64,000 nucleotides of DNA from DATFVJ01 sp963712955 (GCA_963712955.1 CAVQKF010000010.1:1-64000); one strand, 5' to 3'. Numbered from the stretch's first letter, positions 26,880 through 35,746 are shown. Notes: generated by a model not told the origin, from the letters alone. A program made the numbers and translations.

Positions 26880-28541
26880 CGAGGTCACCGCCCCGACCAG
26901 GGGGAACAGCCCTCCCCAGCCCGAAGTTCGGCATAACTGGGACATCGGCATAATTGTCCAGCGACACCATCGGGTAGTCCCGGTGCGCGGCCAGGCCGTC
27001 CCATTCGCGGTCCAGGGTGGCGAGCGCTTTCTTCGCGGGCTCCTGCAGGCCCGGGGCCTGCATCTGCTTCTTCCGCGCCTCGTCGATTACCGTGATTGCG
27101 TCATCCCAGGCGGCGTATGCCTTCTCCAGCCGGCCCGCGGCCGCCTCTTTCTCCTGTGGCGCTGGCGCGGCGGTACCGGCCCAGGCGGCCATGAGCTCAT
27201 CGTGGGCGGCGTAAAGATCCCGGATCCGGCCCAGCCACGCGTCCGTCCAGTGCCCGAGCTGGACCGGGTTCGCGTCGCCGGCCCGGACTATATGCCGTCT
27301 CAGGTGAGCCCAGCAGTAGAGGTTGACCAGGCCGTCCGCCTTCTTGCCCGCGGACTCGTACACCTTGTAGAAGTCGCTGGAGATCACCAGCCGCCGCGGC
27401 CCGTCCTCGCCGTCGGTGAGCTGCCCGGTCTCCCCGTCGAGCCCGGCATGGCGGGCCAGGACCGCGCCGGACCTCGTCGGGTCCATCACGAAGCAGACGG
27501 TGTCCGGGCCGAGGAACACCCACAGCCACCATTTCGCCGGCCCGTCCCCGTCGCGGGGGGCGAAGACCCGCCACGTGGTCTCGTCGGCGTGCAGGTGCCA
27601 CGAGCCCCGCGACCGCTCCGTGATCGCGTCTGCCAGCGGGACGAGCAGCGCCCCGGCCTGCGCGCACGTGCCCGCCAAAGTGGCGGGCGAGATCTCCGCG
27701 CCCTGCCTGCCCAGCCCGGTCACCAGCGAGTTCATGCTCCGCCCCGCGGCGAACCGCTCGGTCAGCAGCATCGCGATGAACCCGTTGGTGAACAGGCCCT
27801 TGCCGATCGCCTTCGGCGGGCCGGGCGCCATCACCGTGGCGGGCACCCGGCAATCGCAGGCCCGCCGGTAGCGGCGGCGGCAGTGCGCGACCAGCCGCAC
27901 GATCACCTGCCAGTCCAGCTGCTCCCCGGACAGATGGTCCCCCAGCGGCGTGAACGGCTCCCCGCACTCCGGGCAGCAGTACCCGCCATCAGGGAAATCC
28001 CAGAACACCTCCAGCCGCGGCAGGCGCGAGTAATCCCGCCGCCCCGCCCGCGCCCCCGGGCCGCGCTTCTTTCCCGCGGCGCCCCGCCGTTCCCGGTCCT
28101 GCCCGCCGCCACCAGCGGCATTACCATCGCCGCCGGCCGGCGGCCCCGGCCGCGACTTCTCCGACGACCGCCCGAACAGCATCCGCTGCAGCACAGCGAA
28201 GTCAGCCCGGAGCTTCTCCAGCTCGGCGTCCCGCTCCGCATCACGCTCAGCCAGCCGCGCCACCTGCTCCCGCAGCAGCGCGTTGTCCTCGATCAGCCCG
28301 TCAGCCAGCTCCGACAGCTGCCGGTTCGCCTCCAGGGCCTCAGCCAGCATGCGCTCCGCAGACGGCGCCTCAGCACCCTCCGCATCCCAGACCACGCCAG
28401 CCGCAACCGCCACGCAGCACAGCAAACACGATCAGCCACGGCAAATCACGCACCACGCGCCAGCGTGTCAAAGCCCGCCGGTCCGTGGGACGCCGACGAC
28501 TCCGTCACAGGATTTCCGAGTACTTACGCTCAACCTGCTGC

Positions 28542-29213
28542 CTACAAGTCGGCACTCTTCTCACGGTTGCATTGGCCGCACAGGAGTTGGAGATTCTCGA
28601 CTGTCGTCGCCCCGCCCAATGCCACCGGGATCACATGGTCGTACTGGAGATCAAAACTACTGCCGCACGCTACGCACTTTCCACCGTCCCGCTCGAAGAC
28701 GGCGCGACGCATCTCACGCGGAACAGCTTGACGCTGACCCGGCCGCCTCTGCTCCCCGCCCTCCTCGATATTTAAGAGCATGTGCGCACGGTCCAGCCGC
28801 TGTGCAGCTCGTCGTTGACGGTCTCGGATCAGCGCCAGCACATCGCGCCCGGTATAATTGCCTGACTCCCAGTAGAAGGCGTCTTCGAACCACCACCAGA
28901 CCCGGGCTCCCGACCGCGCAACGGACACTGGTTGCTGCCGCTGCGCAGATGCGATCTGCCGCCAGCGCGATAAATCGACCCGCACGGGTGGGCAGCACGT
29001 CCCGACAAACCAGATTCGCCTGCGGAATAAGAAGCCTCGGCCCTGTATGAAGTGGGCATTGGGATCTTGTCGTAGCTGAGGACTGCTAGAAGTTGGCGCA
29101 CGCCGTGCGAACGCCGGTGTCGCGGGGGTCCTCGCAATCACAAGCGACAGGCCAGCGACCATGAGAAAACCGACAACTCCGATAATGATCACGTCGCTGA
29201 GCACAGCCGCCAT
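28542..29213 (-). CDS. Membrane-anchored HNH endonuclease-like protein
   Basis: A 223-residue protein with an N-terminal membrane segment (DVIIIGVVGFLMVAGLSLVI, about residues 6-25) and a C-terminal HNH nuclease domain. The HNH part reads RRAVFERDGGKCVACGSSFD, then LQYDHVIPVALGGATTVENL and QLLCGQCNREKS. The two CxxC pairs, DH and the Asn of the motif are all present. The ATG at 29213 follows GGAGGGG; the frame is open further upstream but into a hicB relic. HNH domains cut DNA or RNA. A membrane anchor is unusual and the role is unknown. Confidence 0.75.
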   Translation of the reverse strand: MAAVLSDVIIIGVVGFLMVAGLSLVIARTPATPAFARRAPTSSSPQLRQDPNAHFIQGRGFLFRRRIWFVGTCCPPVRVDLSRWRQIASAQRQQPVSVARSGARVWWWFEDAFYWESGNYTGRDVLALIRDRQRRAAQRLDRAHMLLNIEEGGEQRRPGQRQAVPREMRRAVFERDGGKCVACGSSFDLQYDHVIPVALGGATTVENLQLLCGQCNREKSADL

Positions 29214-29235
29214 CCCGGCACCCCTCCGAACAGTC

Positions 29236-29340
29236 AATGGTGTGACCCTGGCTAGCGACATCCACCTCCAGGCAGTGTGCGATGTACCGTTCCTCTTCCC
29301 GGTGCAGAGCTGCGGTGAAGGTACGAGCAGGCAGCGACAT
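29236..29340 (-). pseudogene. hicB: hicB antitoxin, N-terminal fragment
   Basis: From the ATG at 29340 the frame reads SLPARTFTAALHREEERYIA and HCLEVDVASQGHT, the classic HicB start (strand, strand, ASQG turn). After about 35 residues the family sequence (EEALANLREA) is missing and unrelated codons follow, just ahead of the HNH gene. There is no hicA nearby. It is a truncated relic, probably cut when the HNH gene region was joined. Confidence 0.65.
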
Positions 29341-29503
29341 GCTGTCAGCGTAGCCCCGAGCGCGGTGTCAGCGTGTTACGCGGACGCTCTGGGGTTTCCG
29401 TTCTGAGGGGCGGCCCGGCTGCCGCGGCATGGGGCAGTCGCGGCTGGCCAGGTCTACGGCGTTGGCGGGCCGAGTTCGCCGGACCGTGTTGGCCTGCCTG
29501 AAG

Positions 29504-29659
29504 AGCGGCACCTGTGTCGTAGGCATCAGCAGCCTTGCGAAGGAGCCGACTGCCCGTGGCGCTCGCGGCGACATTCAGCGTGTCGGCTGCCGCCCAGGCG
29601 GCGTCGGTGGCCACAGCCGGGTCATGCTGTGCGCAGCGCCGGATGCGTTCCGCTGCCAC
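29504..29659 (-). pseudogene. Mobilisation/relaxase-like protein fragment
   Basis: The minus strand from 29659 reads AAERIRRCAQHDPAVATDAA then WAAADTLNVAASATGSRLLR and KAADAYD. This resembles the late part of actinobacterial relaxase or mobilisation proteins (ADAAWAAADTLxxAAxATG). It has no N-terminal nuclease domain in the window and loses homology after 50 residues. It suggests that an integrative or mobilisable element once lay here. The family match is from memory. Confidence 0.4.
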
Positions 29660-29769
29660 GGCGGCTTGGCGGGCCGGGTGCGAGAACGTCTACCGGCTGA
29701 TGGTCTTGTTTACCGAGGATTTGGGATTCCCGGGCGCAGAGCGAGGCGGGCCCGCTCGCGAATTGGCTG

Positions 29770-30213
29770 TCAGGGCGGCGTCTCGGAGTCCAGCGCGCTA
29801 GCCGAGGCCCGGCGGATCGTCCCCGCGCCGCTGCTCAGGGCCCGCCGCCACGGCGCAACGCCCTCGATCTCGGTTTCGAGCGAGAAGCTCAGGAACGTCC
29901 TGATCACCACGATCAGCCCGAGCACGAGGACATTGTCGAGAGTAGGCGCGACCGCGACGGTGCGAACCAGGTCGGCGGCGACCAGGATCTCCAGCCCGAG
30001 CAACAGGGTCCCGCCGAATGCCTGGCGCAGTACCAGGTAAGCCGTTGCCGACCAGCCGGACCGCCGGCAGGCCACCGCCGCGAGCACGAACGACCAGATC
30101 ACGCCGACCACCAGGATCGCGGCTCCCAGTGCCTCGAAACCCTGGGCAACGTGATCCATCAGCCCGGTGAACGTCTCGGCCGACGCCTCGGCAGCAACCG
30201 CCGCGAGGATCAT
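29770..30213 (-). CDS. DUF1622 membrane protein
   Basis: A 147-residue integral membrane protein of the DUF1622 family. Three hydrophobic segments are clear: GFEALGAAILVVGVIWSFVL (about 26-45), FGGTLLLGLEILVAADLVRT (about 66-85) and NVLVLGLIVVIRTFLSFSLE (about 93-112). The last two carry the family motif LGLEILVAADLVRT...VLGLIVVIRTFLSFSLExE, which is complete. The function of the family is not known. The C-terminal 25 residues after EIEGVAPWRR are variable. It faces away from the DUF1269 gene across a 466-base gap. Confidence 0.85.
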   Translation of the reverse strand: MILAAVAAEASAETFTGLMDHVAQGFEALGAAILVVGVIWSFVLAAVACRRSGWSATAYLVLRQAFGGTLLLGLEILVAADLVRTVAVAPTLDNVLVLGLIVVIRTFLSFSLETEIEGVAPWRRALSSGAGTIRRASASALDSETPP

Positions 30214-30679
30214 GTGTCCCTGCCCCGCATGCCGTCCCCTCAGCTAGCCCAGCGAGCCCAGCGAGCCGTCAAGCAGTCTCTCACCCGCCGGGCACACAAC
30301 GCGCCGTTTGCGGAGAGTCAGCGTAGATCCAGGCCACTGGGTGTGGGACTAGGTGCCGATGAGCCTTCATCCGAGTGCCGTAGGAGGCCGACGCTCGCCG
30401 CGCAGCCGCTCCGGCAAGTCATCACCGACGGCATGCCTGCGGCGCCGCGCTCCCACGGGCCGCACCGCGACCACGTCTGCGACCGCAGAGGCGAATTCCA
30501 TGTGCCAACCGAGGTGCTGTTGTCCCCGGCGGCAGCTCATACGGTTCAGCCCGGCCGGGCCGCCGGGCATTGTGACCAAAGGCCCTGGCCGTGGGCAGGC
30601 GTGCTGCTTATGGTCTGGGTGGCGCGCCCGCGACCCGTGGTCGTGTCTTGCGGCATGCGATGAATTCAGGGGAGACGAA
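30214..30679. other. Divergent intergenic region
   Basis: About 466 bases between divergent DUF1622 and DUF1269 genes, so it should hold both promoters. A duplicated AGCCCAGCGAG motif occurs around 30246-30262. Open frames on both strands have no recognisable domain. I see no further site I can name. Confidence 0.45.
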
Positions 30680-31189
30680 ATGGCGAAGCCGGATGCGGTC
30701 TTCATCTACATCGGCACCTATGCGAGTGAGACGGCGGCGCGGGACGACTATGACGTCATCAAGGACCTTCATGCGGCTGGTGCGATCGGGACCTACGACG
30801 CCGCCGTGGTCACCAAGGACGACGCCGGCAAGGTGCACGTCAACAAGGATGAGACGGCCACCCGGCACGGGGCGTGGGGCGGTGCTGCCGTCGGTGCCGT
30901 CGTCGGGATCCTGTTCCCGCCGGCGATCATCGGCGCCGCGGTGGCCGGCGCAACCGTGGGCGGGGTGGGCGGCCATTTGTGGCGTGGCATGTCCCGGGCG
31001 GACGTCAAGGAGTTCGGGGATATCATCGACCAGGGCCAGGCCGCCCTCGTCATCGTCGGGGAGAGCAAGCTGGAGCAGGCTGTGGACAAGGCGGGCTTGA
31101 AGGCCGAGAAGCACGTGGCCAAGGAGCTCGACGTGAGCGCGAAGGACGTCGACGAGGCCGTCCAGGAGGCCGCCGGGGAAGTCAGCTGA
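30680..31189 (+). CDS. DUF1269 (TerB/YdjM-like alpha-beta membrane-associated) protein
   Basis: A 169-residue DUF1269 protein. The N-terminal ferredoxin-like part reads AVFIYIGTYASETAARDDYD and AAVVTKDDAGKVHV. A glycine-rich hydrophobic hairpin follows (AVGAVVGILFPPAIIGAAVA, about residues 72-91, then GATVGGVGGHLWRGM). It then has VKEFGDIIDQGQAALVIVGE and a helical Lys-rich tail. This order is standard for the family, which is often stress-associated but of unknown function. The ATG at 30680 follows GGGGAGACG; longer upstream frames were rejected. Confidence 0.85.
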   Translation: MAKPDAVFIYIGTYASETAARDDYDVIKDLHAAGAIGTYDAAVVTKDDAGKVHVNKDETATRHGAWGGAAVGAVVGILFPPAIIGAAVAGATVGGVGGHLWRGMSRADVKEFGDIIDQGQAALVIVGESKLEQAVDKAGLKAEKHVAKELDVSAKDVDEAVQEAAGEVS

Positions 31190-31272
31190 CCTGCCCGTCC
31201 CCGGGCGGCGTGGCGGCTTCGGGCCTGCCTGCCGGAACGCCAGGGCCCCTGGAGGATGTGCGGCCTGGATAT

Positions 31273-31294
31273 CAGCCACCCGCGCGGGTGGCTG
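31273..31294. terminator. Perfect 22-bp palindrome, likely terminator stem
   Basis: The two halves CAGCCACCCGC and GCGGGTGGCTG are exact reverse complements, 84 bases after the DUF1269 stop codon. A transcript would fold into a very stable hairpin, though there is no T-run. Actinomycete terminators often lack one, so a terminator is plausible. Confidence 0.5.
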
Positions 31295-31362
31295 CGGCTT
31301 CTGGCCGCTGGCCCGGTCCTCTCCGGCCGGACACCGCGATCAAGTCTGCGCAGGGCCAGCCT

Positions 31363-31380
31363 CCGCAGCCGCGGCTGCGG
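31363..31380. repeat. Perfect 18-bp palindrome
   Basis: CCGCAGCCGCGGCTGCGG is self-complementary. It lies 70 bases after the previous palindrome and about 125 bases before the DUF2252 start. It may be a second stem of the terminator region or a protein-binding site. Confidence 0.45.
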
Positions 31381-31503
31381 CGGTCGCCTCATCGGTCACC
31401 CAAGTGAAGAACTCGGCAGCCGCGCTGCAGAACGCCGTGTCAGGAAATGCCAGTGAAGAGCGCCTGGCCAGTGCGCCGGGCAGCGGATAAGGAGGAGCCG
31501 GTG

Positions 31504-32961
31504 ATGGGCGATGTGACGGGGGCTCCGCCCCGGGGCAGGCAGGGGTACCAGCTCGATTCTGGGGTTGGGCGGCTGACGCCGGCGGAGCGCGCGGAGCGGG
31601 GTAAGCAAGCACGGGCTGCGGTGCCCCGTGACAGCCATGCGGTGTTCGACCCGCCGCCGGGCCGGCCCGACCCGATCGGCCTGCTGGAACAGCAGGGGAA
31701 GTCGCGGGTACCGGAGCTGGTGCCGGTCCGGTACGGCCGGATGATGGTGTCCCCGTTCACGTTCTACCGCGGCGCGGCCCTGCCGATGGCCAGCGATCTG
31801 TCCACCACCCCGGTGTCCGGGCTGGCAGTGCAGGCGTGCGGGGATGCGCACCTGTCGAATTTCGGCGTCTTCGGGTCGGCCGAGCGGCGCCTGGTCTTCG
31901 ACGTCAACGACTTCGACGAGACGCTGCCCGGCCCGTGGGAATGGGATGTCAAGCGGCTCGCGGCCAGCCTCGAAGTGGCCGGACGCGGCAACGGGTTCCC
32001 CGCCAACGACCGCCGCGAGATCGTCACCGCCGCAGTCGCCCGGTACCGGCAGGCAATGCGCGACTTCGCCGGGATGACCAACCTTGACGTCTGGTACGCG
32101 CACGCCGACATGGACCGGCTGCGGTCAGCATTTGACACCCAGATGAAGAAACGGCAGCGCAAGGTGGTGGACAAGGGCCTGGCCAAGGCGCGGACCCGGG
32201 ACAGCATGCAGGAAGTGGCCAAGCTGACCCATCTGGTCGACGGCCGGCCAAAGATCATCGCCGATCCGCCGCTGATCGTCCCGATCGCCGACCTGCTGCC
32301 GGACCAAATGGACAGGACCGGCATGGAAACGCAGCTGAGCGACCTGCTCGCCACGTACCGGAGCACGCTGGCAACCGACCGCCGGTTCCTGCTCGAGCAG
32401 TTCGAGTTCGCCGACATGGCCCGCAAGGTCGTCGGGGTCGGCAGCGTCGGAACACGGTGCTGGATCGTCTTGCTGCTCGGCCGTGACGAGTCCGATCCGC
32501 TGTTCCTGCAGGTCAAGGAGGCAGATAAGTCAGTGCTGGCCACCTTCGTCGGTGCCAGCACGTACGCCAACCAGGGCCAGCGGGTCGTCGCAGGTCAGCG
32601 GCTGATGCAAGCGTCAAGCGACATTTTCCTGGGCTGGCAGCGGGTCGAGGCCGGCCTGGACGGCAAATCCCGTGACTTCTACGTCCGCCAGCTGCGGGAC
32701 TGGAAGTACTCCGTGGACACCGAGACCCTGCCGCCGGATGGCACGCGTATCTACGGCGAACTGTGCGGCTGGTCGCTGGCGCGGGCGCACGCCCGGTCCG
32801 GGGACCGGATCGCCGTCGCTGCCTACCTCGGCGGCTCAGATGTGTTCGACAAGGCCATCACGCAATTCGCCACCGCGTACGCCGACCAGAATGAGCGTGA
32901 CTACAAGGCTCTTGTCGACGCCGTCGCATCGGGACGGATAACCGCCGAACGCGGCCTGTGA
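31504..32961 (+). CDS. DUF2252 family protein
   Basis: A 485-residue DUF2252 protein, a family with a protein-kinase-like (phosphotransferase) fold common in actinobacteria. Recognisable blocks are MMVSPFTFYRGAALPMASDL, then VQACGDAHLSNFGVFGSAER, LVFDVNDFDETLPGPWEWDV and KRLAASLEV. The GDxHxxNFG and DxNDFDE motifs are probable catalytic and metal sites. Later come VGVGSVGTRCWIVLLLGRDE and the C-terminal GWSLARAHARSGD. The ATG at 31504 follows AAGGAGGAG, so the in-frame start 57 bases upstream was rejected. Its substrate is unknown. A short damaged copy of its middle follows at 33041-33110. Confidence 0.88.
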   Translation: MGDVTGAPPRGRQGYQLDSGVGRLTPAERAERGKQARAAVPRDSHAVFDPPPGRPDPIGLLEQQGKSRVPELVPVRYGRMMVSPFTFYRGAALPMASDLSTTPVSGLAVQACGDAHLSNFGVFGSAERRLVFDVNDFDETLPGPWEWDVKRLAASLEVAGRGNGFPANDRREIVTAAVARYRQAMRDFAGMTNLDVWYAHADMDRLRSAFDTQMKKRQRKVVDKGLAKARTRDSMQEVAKLTHLVDGRPKIIADPPLIVPIADLLPDQMDRTGMETQLSDLLATYRSTLATDRRFLLEQFEFADMARKVVGVGSVGTRCWIVLLLGRDESDPLFLQVKEADKSVLATFVGASTYANQGQRVVAGQRLMQASSDIFLGWQRVEAGLDGKSRDFYVRQLRDWKYSVDTETLPPDGTRIYGELCGWSLARAHARSGDRIAVAAYLGGSDVFDKAITQFATAYADQNERDYKALVDAVASGRITAERGL

Positions 32962-33040
32962 GACCACTGGCTGGCCCAGCCCAGGCGTGCTCGCGCTCGT
33001 CCGGCACGGTGGTGGCCCACCCACGGCCGCGGCCACGGCG

Positions 33041-33110
33041 TCGGCTCGGCCGGGCGGCGGCTGGTCTTCGACGTCAACGGCTCCGACGAGACGCCCGCCC
33101 GGCCCGCAGC
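33041..33110 (+). pseudogene. Duplicated DUF2252 fragment
   Basis: The frame reads SAGRRLVFDVNGSDETPARP, closely matching SAERRLVFDVNDFDETLPGP of the upstream DUF2252 protein (bases about 31876-31935). No other part of that protein is present. It is a remnant of a second copy, by duplication or deletion. Confidence 0.55.
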
Positions 33111-33268
33111 CACCCGGCGTGCGGGCATATCGCGCCAGCATGATCAGGTGGCTTGACACATGCGCGGCTGCAAGGGAAACGTATTGGGGTGGTGCATCTA
33201 CTGATGCGATCGACGGAGGGCAACCGCGCCTTTTCCAGAGATCGCTGAGAGCCCGTGTGGGGGTTGCC

Positions 33269-33883
33269 GTGTTGCATGTCGAGTTTGATCTGATCACCGC
33301 AGATCCGCAGCTGCTGGGTGATTGCGTCAGATACATCGAGGGCGAGGTTCGCCCGGCAGTCGAGAGCCAGCCAGGCAGCCTGGGAATGTCGCTGCAGGCG
33401 AACCCGGAACGCGGCGTCGCGATTGCCGAGTCGTTCTGGGCGTCGCACAATGCGCTGCGGGACAGCGAGGGGACAGCGGGGCCCATCCGCAGCGAAGTGA
33501 TCCGGCGGTCCAAAGGAACGGTCACCGTCGAGCGCTTCGGGGTACCCGTCTTCGAGCGGGAGGCACCTCTCCGTGGCGGAGAAGGGGCCCGGCTGACGCG
33601 GATGGACGTCCAGCCCAAAGCCGTCGACGACGCTGTAGAGGCGTTCGGGGATACCGCGGTCCCGTCACTGGCGGAAACCGCGGGTTTCTGCAGCGCGCTG
33701 TTGTTCGCCGACCGTGCGTCGGGGCATCTGATCAGCGAGACCGTGTGGCAGGACACGGACGCGCTCGCCGCCAGCCGCAGTGCTTGCGCGGCGATCCATG
33801 CCGACGCCGTGGAAGCGACGAAATGCGTGATCCGCGCGGTTGAGGAGTACGTCCTGGTGTTCAGCACCGCGCGGAAGGCCTGA
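33269..33883 (+). CDS. Conserved hypothetical protein with ABM-like ferredoxin folds
   Basis: A 204-residue protein of unknown function. The N-terminal half begins VLHVEFDLITADPQLLGDCV and continues RYIEGEVRPAVESQPGSLGM, a strand-helix-strand pattern like dimeric alpha-beta (ABM) domains. The C-terminal half repeats the pattern (HLISETVWQDTDALAASRSA then a helix), so two such domains seem fused. The start is uncertain: GTG at 33269 gives the fold from its first strand, and a GTG 12 bases upstream is also possible. No operon partner is obvious. Confidence 0.6.
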   Translation: MLHVEFDLITADPQLLGDCVRYIEGEVRPAVESQPGSLGMSLQANPERGVAIAESFWASHNALRDSEGTAGPIRSEVIRRSKGTVTVERFGVPVFEREAPLRGGEGARLTRMDVQPKAVDDAVEAFGDTAVPSLAETAGFCSALLFADRASGHLISETVWQDTDALAASRSACAAIHADAVEATKCVIRAVEEYVLVFSTARKA

Positions 33884-34580
33884 TTGGCCGCGCTGGCCAG
33901 TGTCCGCTGCGCGTCGCCACCGGGTTCGCCCGTGGCTCAAGGCAGACTGGATGCCGTGGTCGCCGCCTCGGCGGGCCTTCGGGTTCGCGCGGCCCGGCCG
34001 GGCCGTACATCCGCTCCGTGCGGCGGCCGCAGGCGACGCCAAGATCAACGCACCGGTCGCGGCTGGCGCGGACCCGGTCGAATCGACAGGCCGCTACCCG
34101 GGGCCGGACTCGCCGCCAGGCGATGACCCAGATACCGGCCACCAGCGGTTTGATTTCGCGATTGCCGGGGGCTTCAGCCGACCGCCAGCGAGTCAGATTT
34201 ATGAACAGGCGCCAACGAATCCAAGATCTACGGCGGCTTCGTAGCAGAGTTACGCTGATCATCTCGGAGGCTGCGAGCTGAGGGGGTCATGGAAGCCTGC
34301 CGCGCCTGCCCTGTGCCAGGCCGCGAAGCAGGACCTGCCTACCAAGGGCCGCTTGCCCGAACCTGCTCCGCGACGGGACCTTGGTCCCTGGCCTGCTGGG
34401 CGCCCCGGCAAGACGATTGAGGGCAACTGGAACAGGACTGGGCCTGAGGACTGACGTCGCGCGGCAGCGCGAGGACGGCAGGGGCCGGCCCCGCTGGTGT
34501 CGCGCGGGCGAAGATGGGGCGCGGGCTTACGGTCCTGATTGCGAAGCCTCTTCGGTGCTGTTGACGGGAAGGACCGGGGC
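33884..34580. other. Gene-free stretch
   Basis: About 700 bases with no supported gene. Long open frames on both strands have biased Arg/Pro/Ala compositions typical of antisense GC-rich DNA. It includes the promoter region of the aquaporin gene at its end. I see no RNA gene or mobile element. Confidence 0.45.
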
Positions 34581-35558
34581 GTGACAGACAGGGTGCCGGT
34601 GAGCCGAAGGCCGGTCCGGGGAAGCGCGGGACCGCGCCGGGGCGCGGTGAGCGGCGCAGCGGCCCAGAAGGTCGACCCGGCGCCGCTGGGGACGGCGTTC
34701 CCGCGCACGCACCACGTGCTCTGGCTTGAGTTCGGGGACCGTGAGGACTTCGATGACCCGCGCCGGGAATGGCGGCGGCTGTTCTCGGAGTTGCTGGGTA
34801 CCTTCGCGCTGGTCCTGGCCGCCGCGGGCGGGGGGCTTTTGCACGCGAAGGGGCAGATCAGCCTGGCCGCGGCGGTCGTCGCGCCGGGCCTGATGGTGAT
34901 GGCGATCATCTTGTTCATGGGCGCGGTCTCCGGCGCGCACCTGAACCCGGCCGTGTCGCTGGCGTTCGCGCTGCGCGGGGACTTCCCGTGGCGGCGGGTC
35001 CCCGGTTACATCATCATCCAGCTCATCGGCGCGACGCTGGCCTGCCTGTTTCTGCGGTGGGTGTTCGGGAACGTCGAGCATCTGGGCGCGACGCTGCCGG
35101 GCCCCGGGTACAAGAACTGGCAGGCCCTGCTCATGGAGATCGTGCTCACCGCGCTGCTGGTGAGCGTGATCCTCGGCACCGCATCCGCCGCGCAGAACGT
35201 CGGCGCGATCGCCGCGCTCGGCGTCGGCGGCTACATCGCCCTGGCCGGCCTGTGGGCGGCTCCGGTCAGCGGCGTCTCGATGAACCCGGCCCGCTCCTTC
35301 GGCCCCGCCCTGGTCAGCGGCGACTGGACGAGCTACTGGGTGTACATCGTCGGGCCGGTCGCCGGTGCGCTGATCGCCGTCGGCTTCGCGTTGGTGCTGC
35401 GCGGCCGCGGCGGCGACGTTATCTCGCGTGCCGCGGGCTCCGGCGTGCTGGATGACGGAGCCCTCGCCGCCAAGGCGAAACTGTCCGAGGAAATCGAGCA
35501 GGGCAAGGTCGTCCCCCCGGGCATCGCCGACACCGATCCGCAGCGCAGCGGGCAATGA
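34581..35558 (+). CDS. Aquaporin/MIP-family channel
   Basis: A 325-residue major intrinsic protein. Both pore motifs are present: SGAHLNPAVSLAFAL in the first half and SGVSMNPARSFGPALV in the second, with six membrane segments starting at LFSELLGTFALVLAAAGGGL. The extended N-terminus (about 65 residues before the first helix) and C-terminus (about 50 residues) are longer than usual. The GTG at 34581 follows GGAAGGACC. It should be a water or small-solute channel in the cytoplasmic membrane. The aromatic/Arg filter Arg is in MNPARS. Confidence 0.88.
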   Translation: MTDRVPVSRRPVRGSAGPRRGAVSGAAAQKVDPAPLGTAFPRTHHVLWLEFGDREDFDDPRREWRRLFSELLGTFALVLAAAGGGLLHAKGQISLAAAVVAPGLMVMAIILFMGAVSGAHLNPAVSLAFALRGDFPWRRVPGYIIIQLIGATLACLFLRWVFGNVEHLGATLPGPGYKNWQALLMEIVLTALLVSVILGTASAAQNVGAIAALGVGGYIALAGLWAAPVSGVSMNPARSFGPALVSGDWTSYWVYIVGPVAGALIAVGFALVLRGRGGDVISRAAGSGVLDDGALAAKAKLSEEIEQGKVVPPGIADTDPQRSGQ

Positions 35559-35715
35559 TTGATCAGCGCCGCGCTCACGAGCTGGAACGATGACCCCGCC
35601 AGACAGGCCATCGCTGACTCCCGCACATAGCAAGCCCCCGGTCTCGCCCCGGCGCTTCCGCACGCTGGCAGGCTGAGTACACCGGGCGTTCCTCGAAGAC
35701 GCCTTCCAGCTTCTC

Positions 35716-35746
35716 AGCTCGCTGTGCGCGGCGCGCACAGCGAGCT
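35716..35746. terminator. Perfect 14-bp stem, 3-nt loop hairpin
   Basis: AGCTCGCTGTGCGC (35716-35729) and GCGCACAGCGAGCT (35733-35746) are exact reverse complements around GGC. It lies about 160 bases after the aquaporin stop. The stem is very stable. It may terminate the aquaporin transcript or be the remnant of a palindromic element; no T-run follows. Confidence 0.55.

Larger units (their letters stand above)
26346..26953. mobile_element. 608-bp element inserted in IS66, with TIRs and target duplication
   Basis: The left end is TTATGCCGATATC (26346-26358) and the right end, read inward, is TTATGCCGATGTC (26953-26941), matching at 12 of 13 positions. The hexamer TTGTCC flanks both sides (26340-26345 and 26954-26959) as a target duplication. 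Removing the element and one hexamer restores the IS66 codons for SLDNNAAER exactly. Just inside the left end is a hairpin ATCGGGATAA-N6-TTATCCCGAT (26356-26381). Inside is a shortened tyrosine recombinase gene, so this looks like a non-autonomous deletion derivative. Confidence 0.7.
26057..28425 (-). pseudogene. IS66-family transposase interrupted by a 608-bp element
   Basis: The minus-strand gene encodes an IS66 (TnpC-type) DDE transposase. It has an N-terminal coiled coil (about EANRQLSELADGLIEDNALL), the linker ending MLFGRSSEKSRPG, the zinc-like CPECGEPF motif, and LLTERFAAGRSMNSLV. Catalytic Asp lie in LHADETTWRVF and LVISSDFYKVYES. At the codons for SLDN-NAAER the gene is cut: the C-terminal part NNAAERMIRGPVVTRKNARG resumes only after the inserted element (26346-26953). 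The catalytic Glu lies in that separated part, so the transposase is inactive. Starts at 28425 or 28395 (GTG) are both possible. Confidence 0.85.

Noticed and set aside
26983..28731. A 582-codon plus-strand frame
   Set aside because: Antisense to the IS66 transposase. The minus-strand protein has clear catalytic motifs and this one has none.
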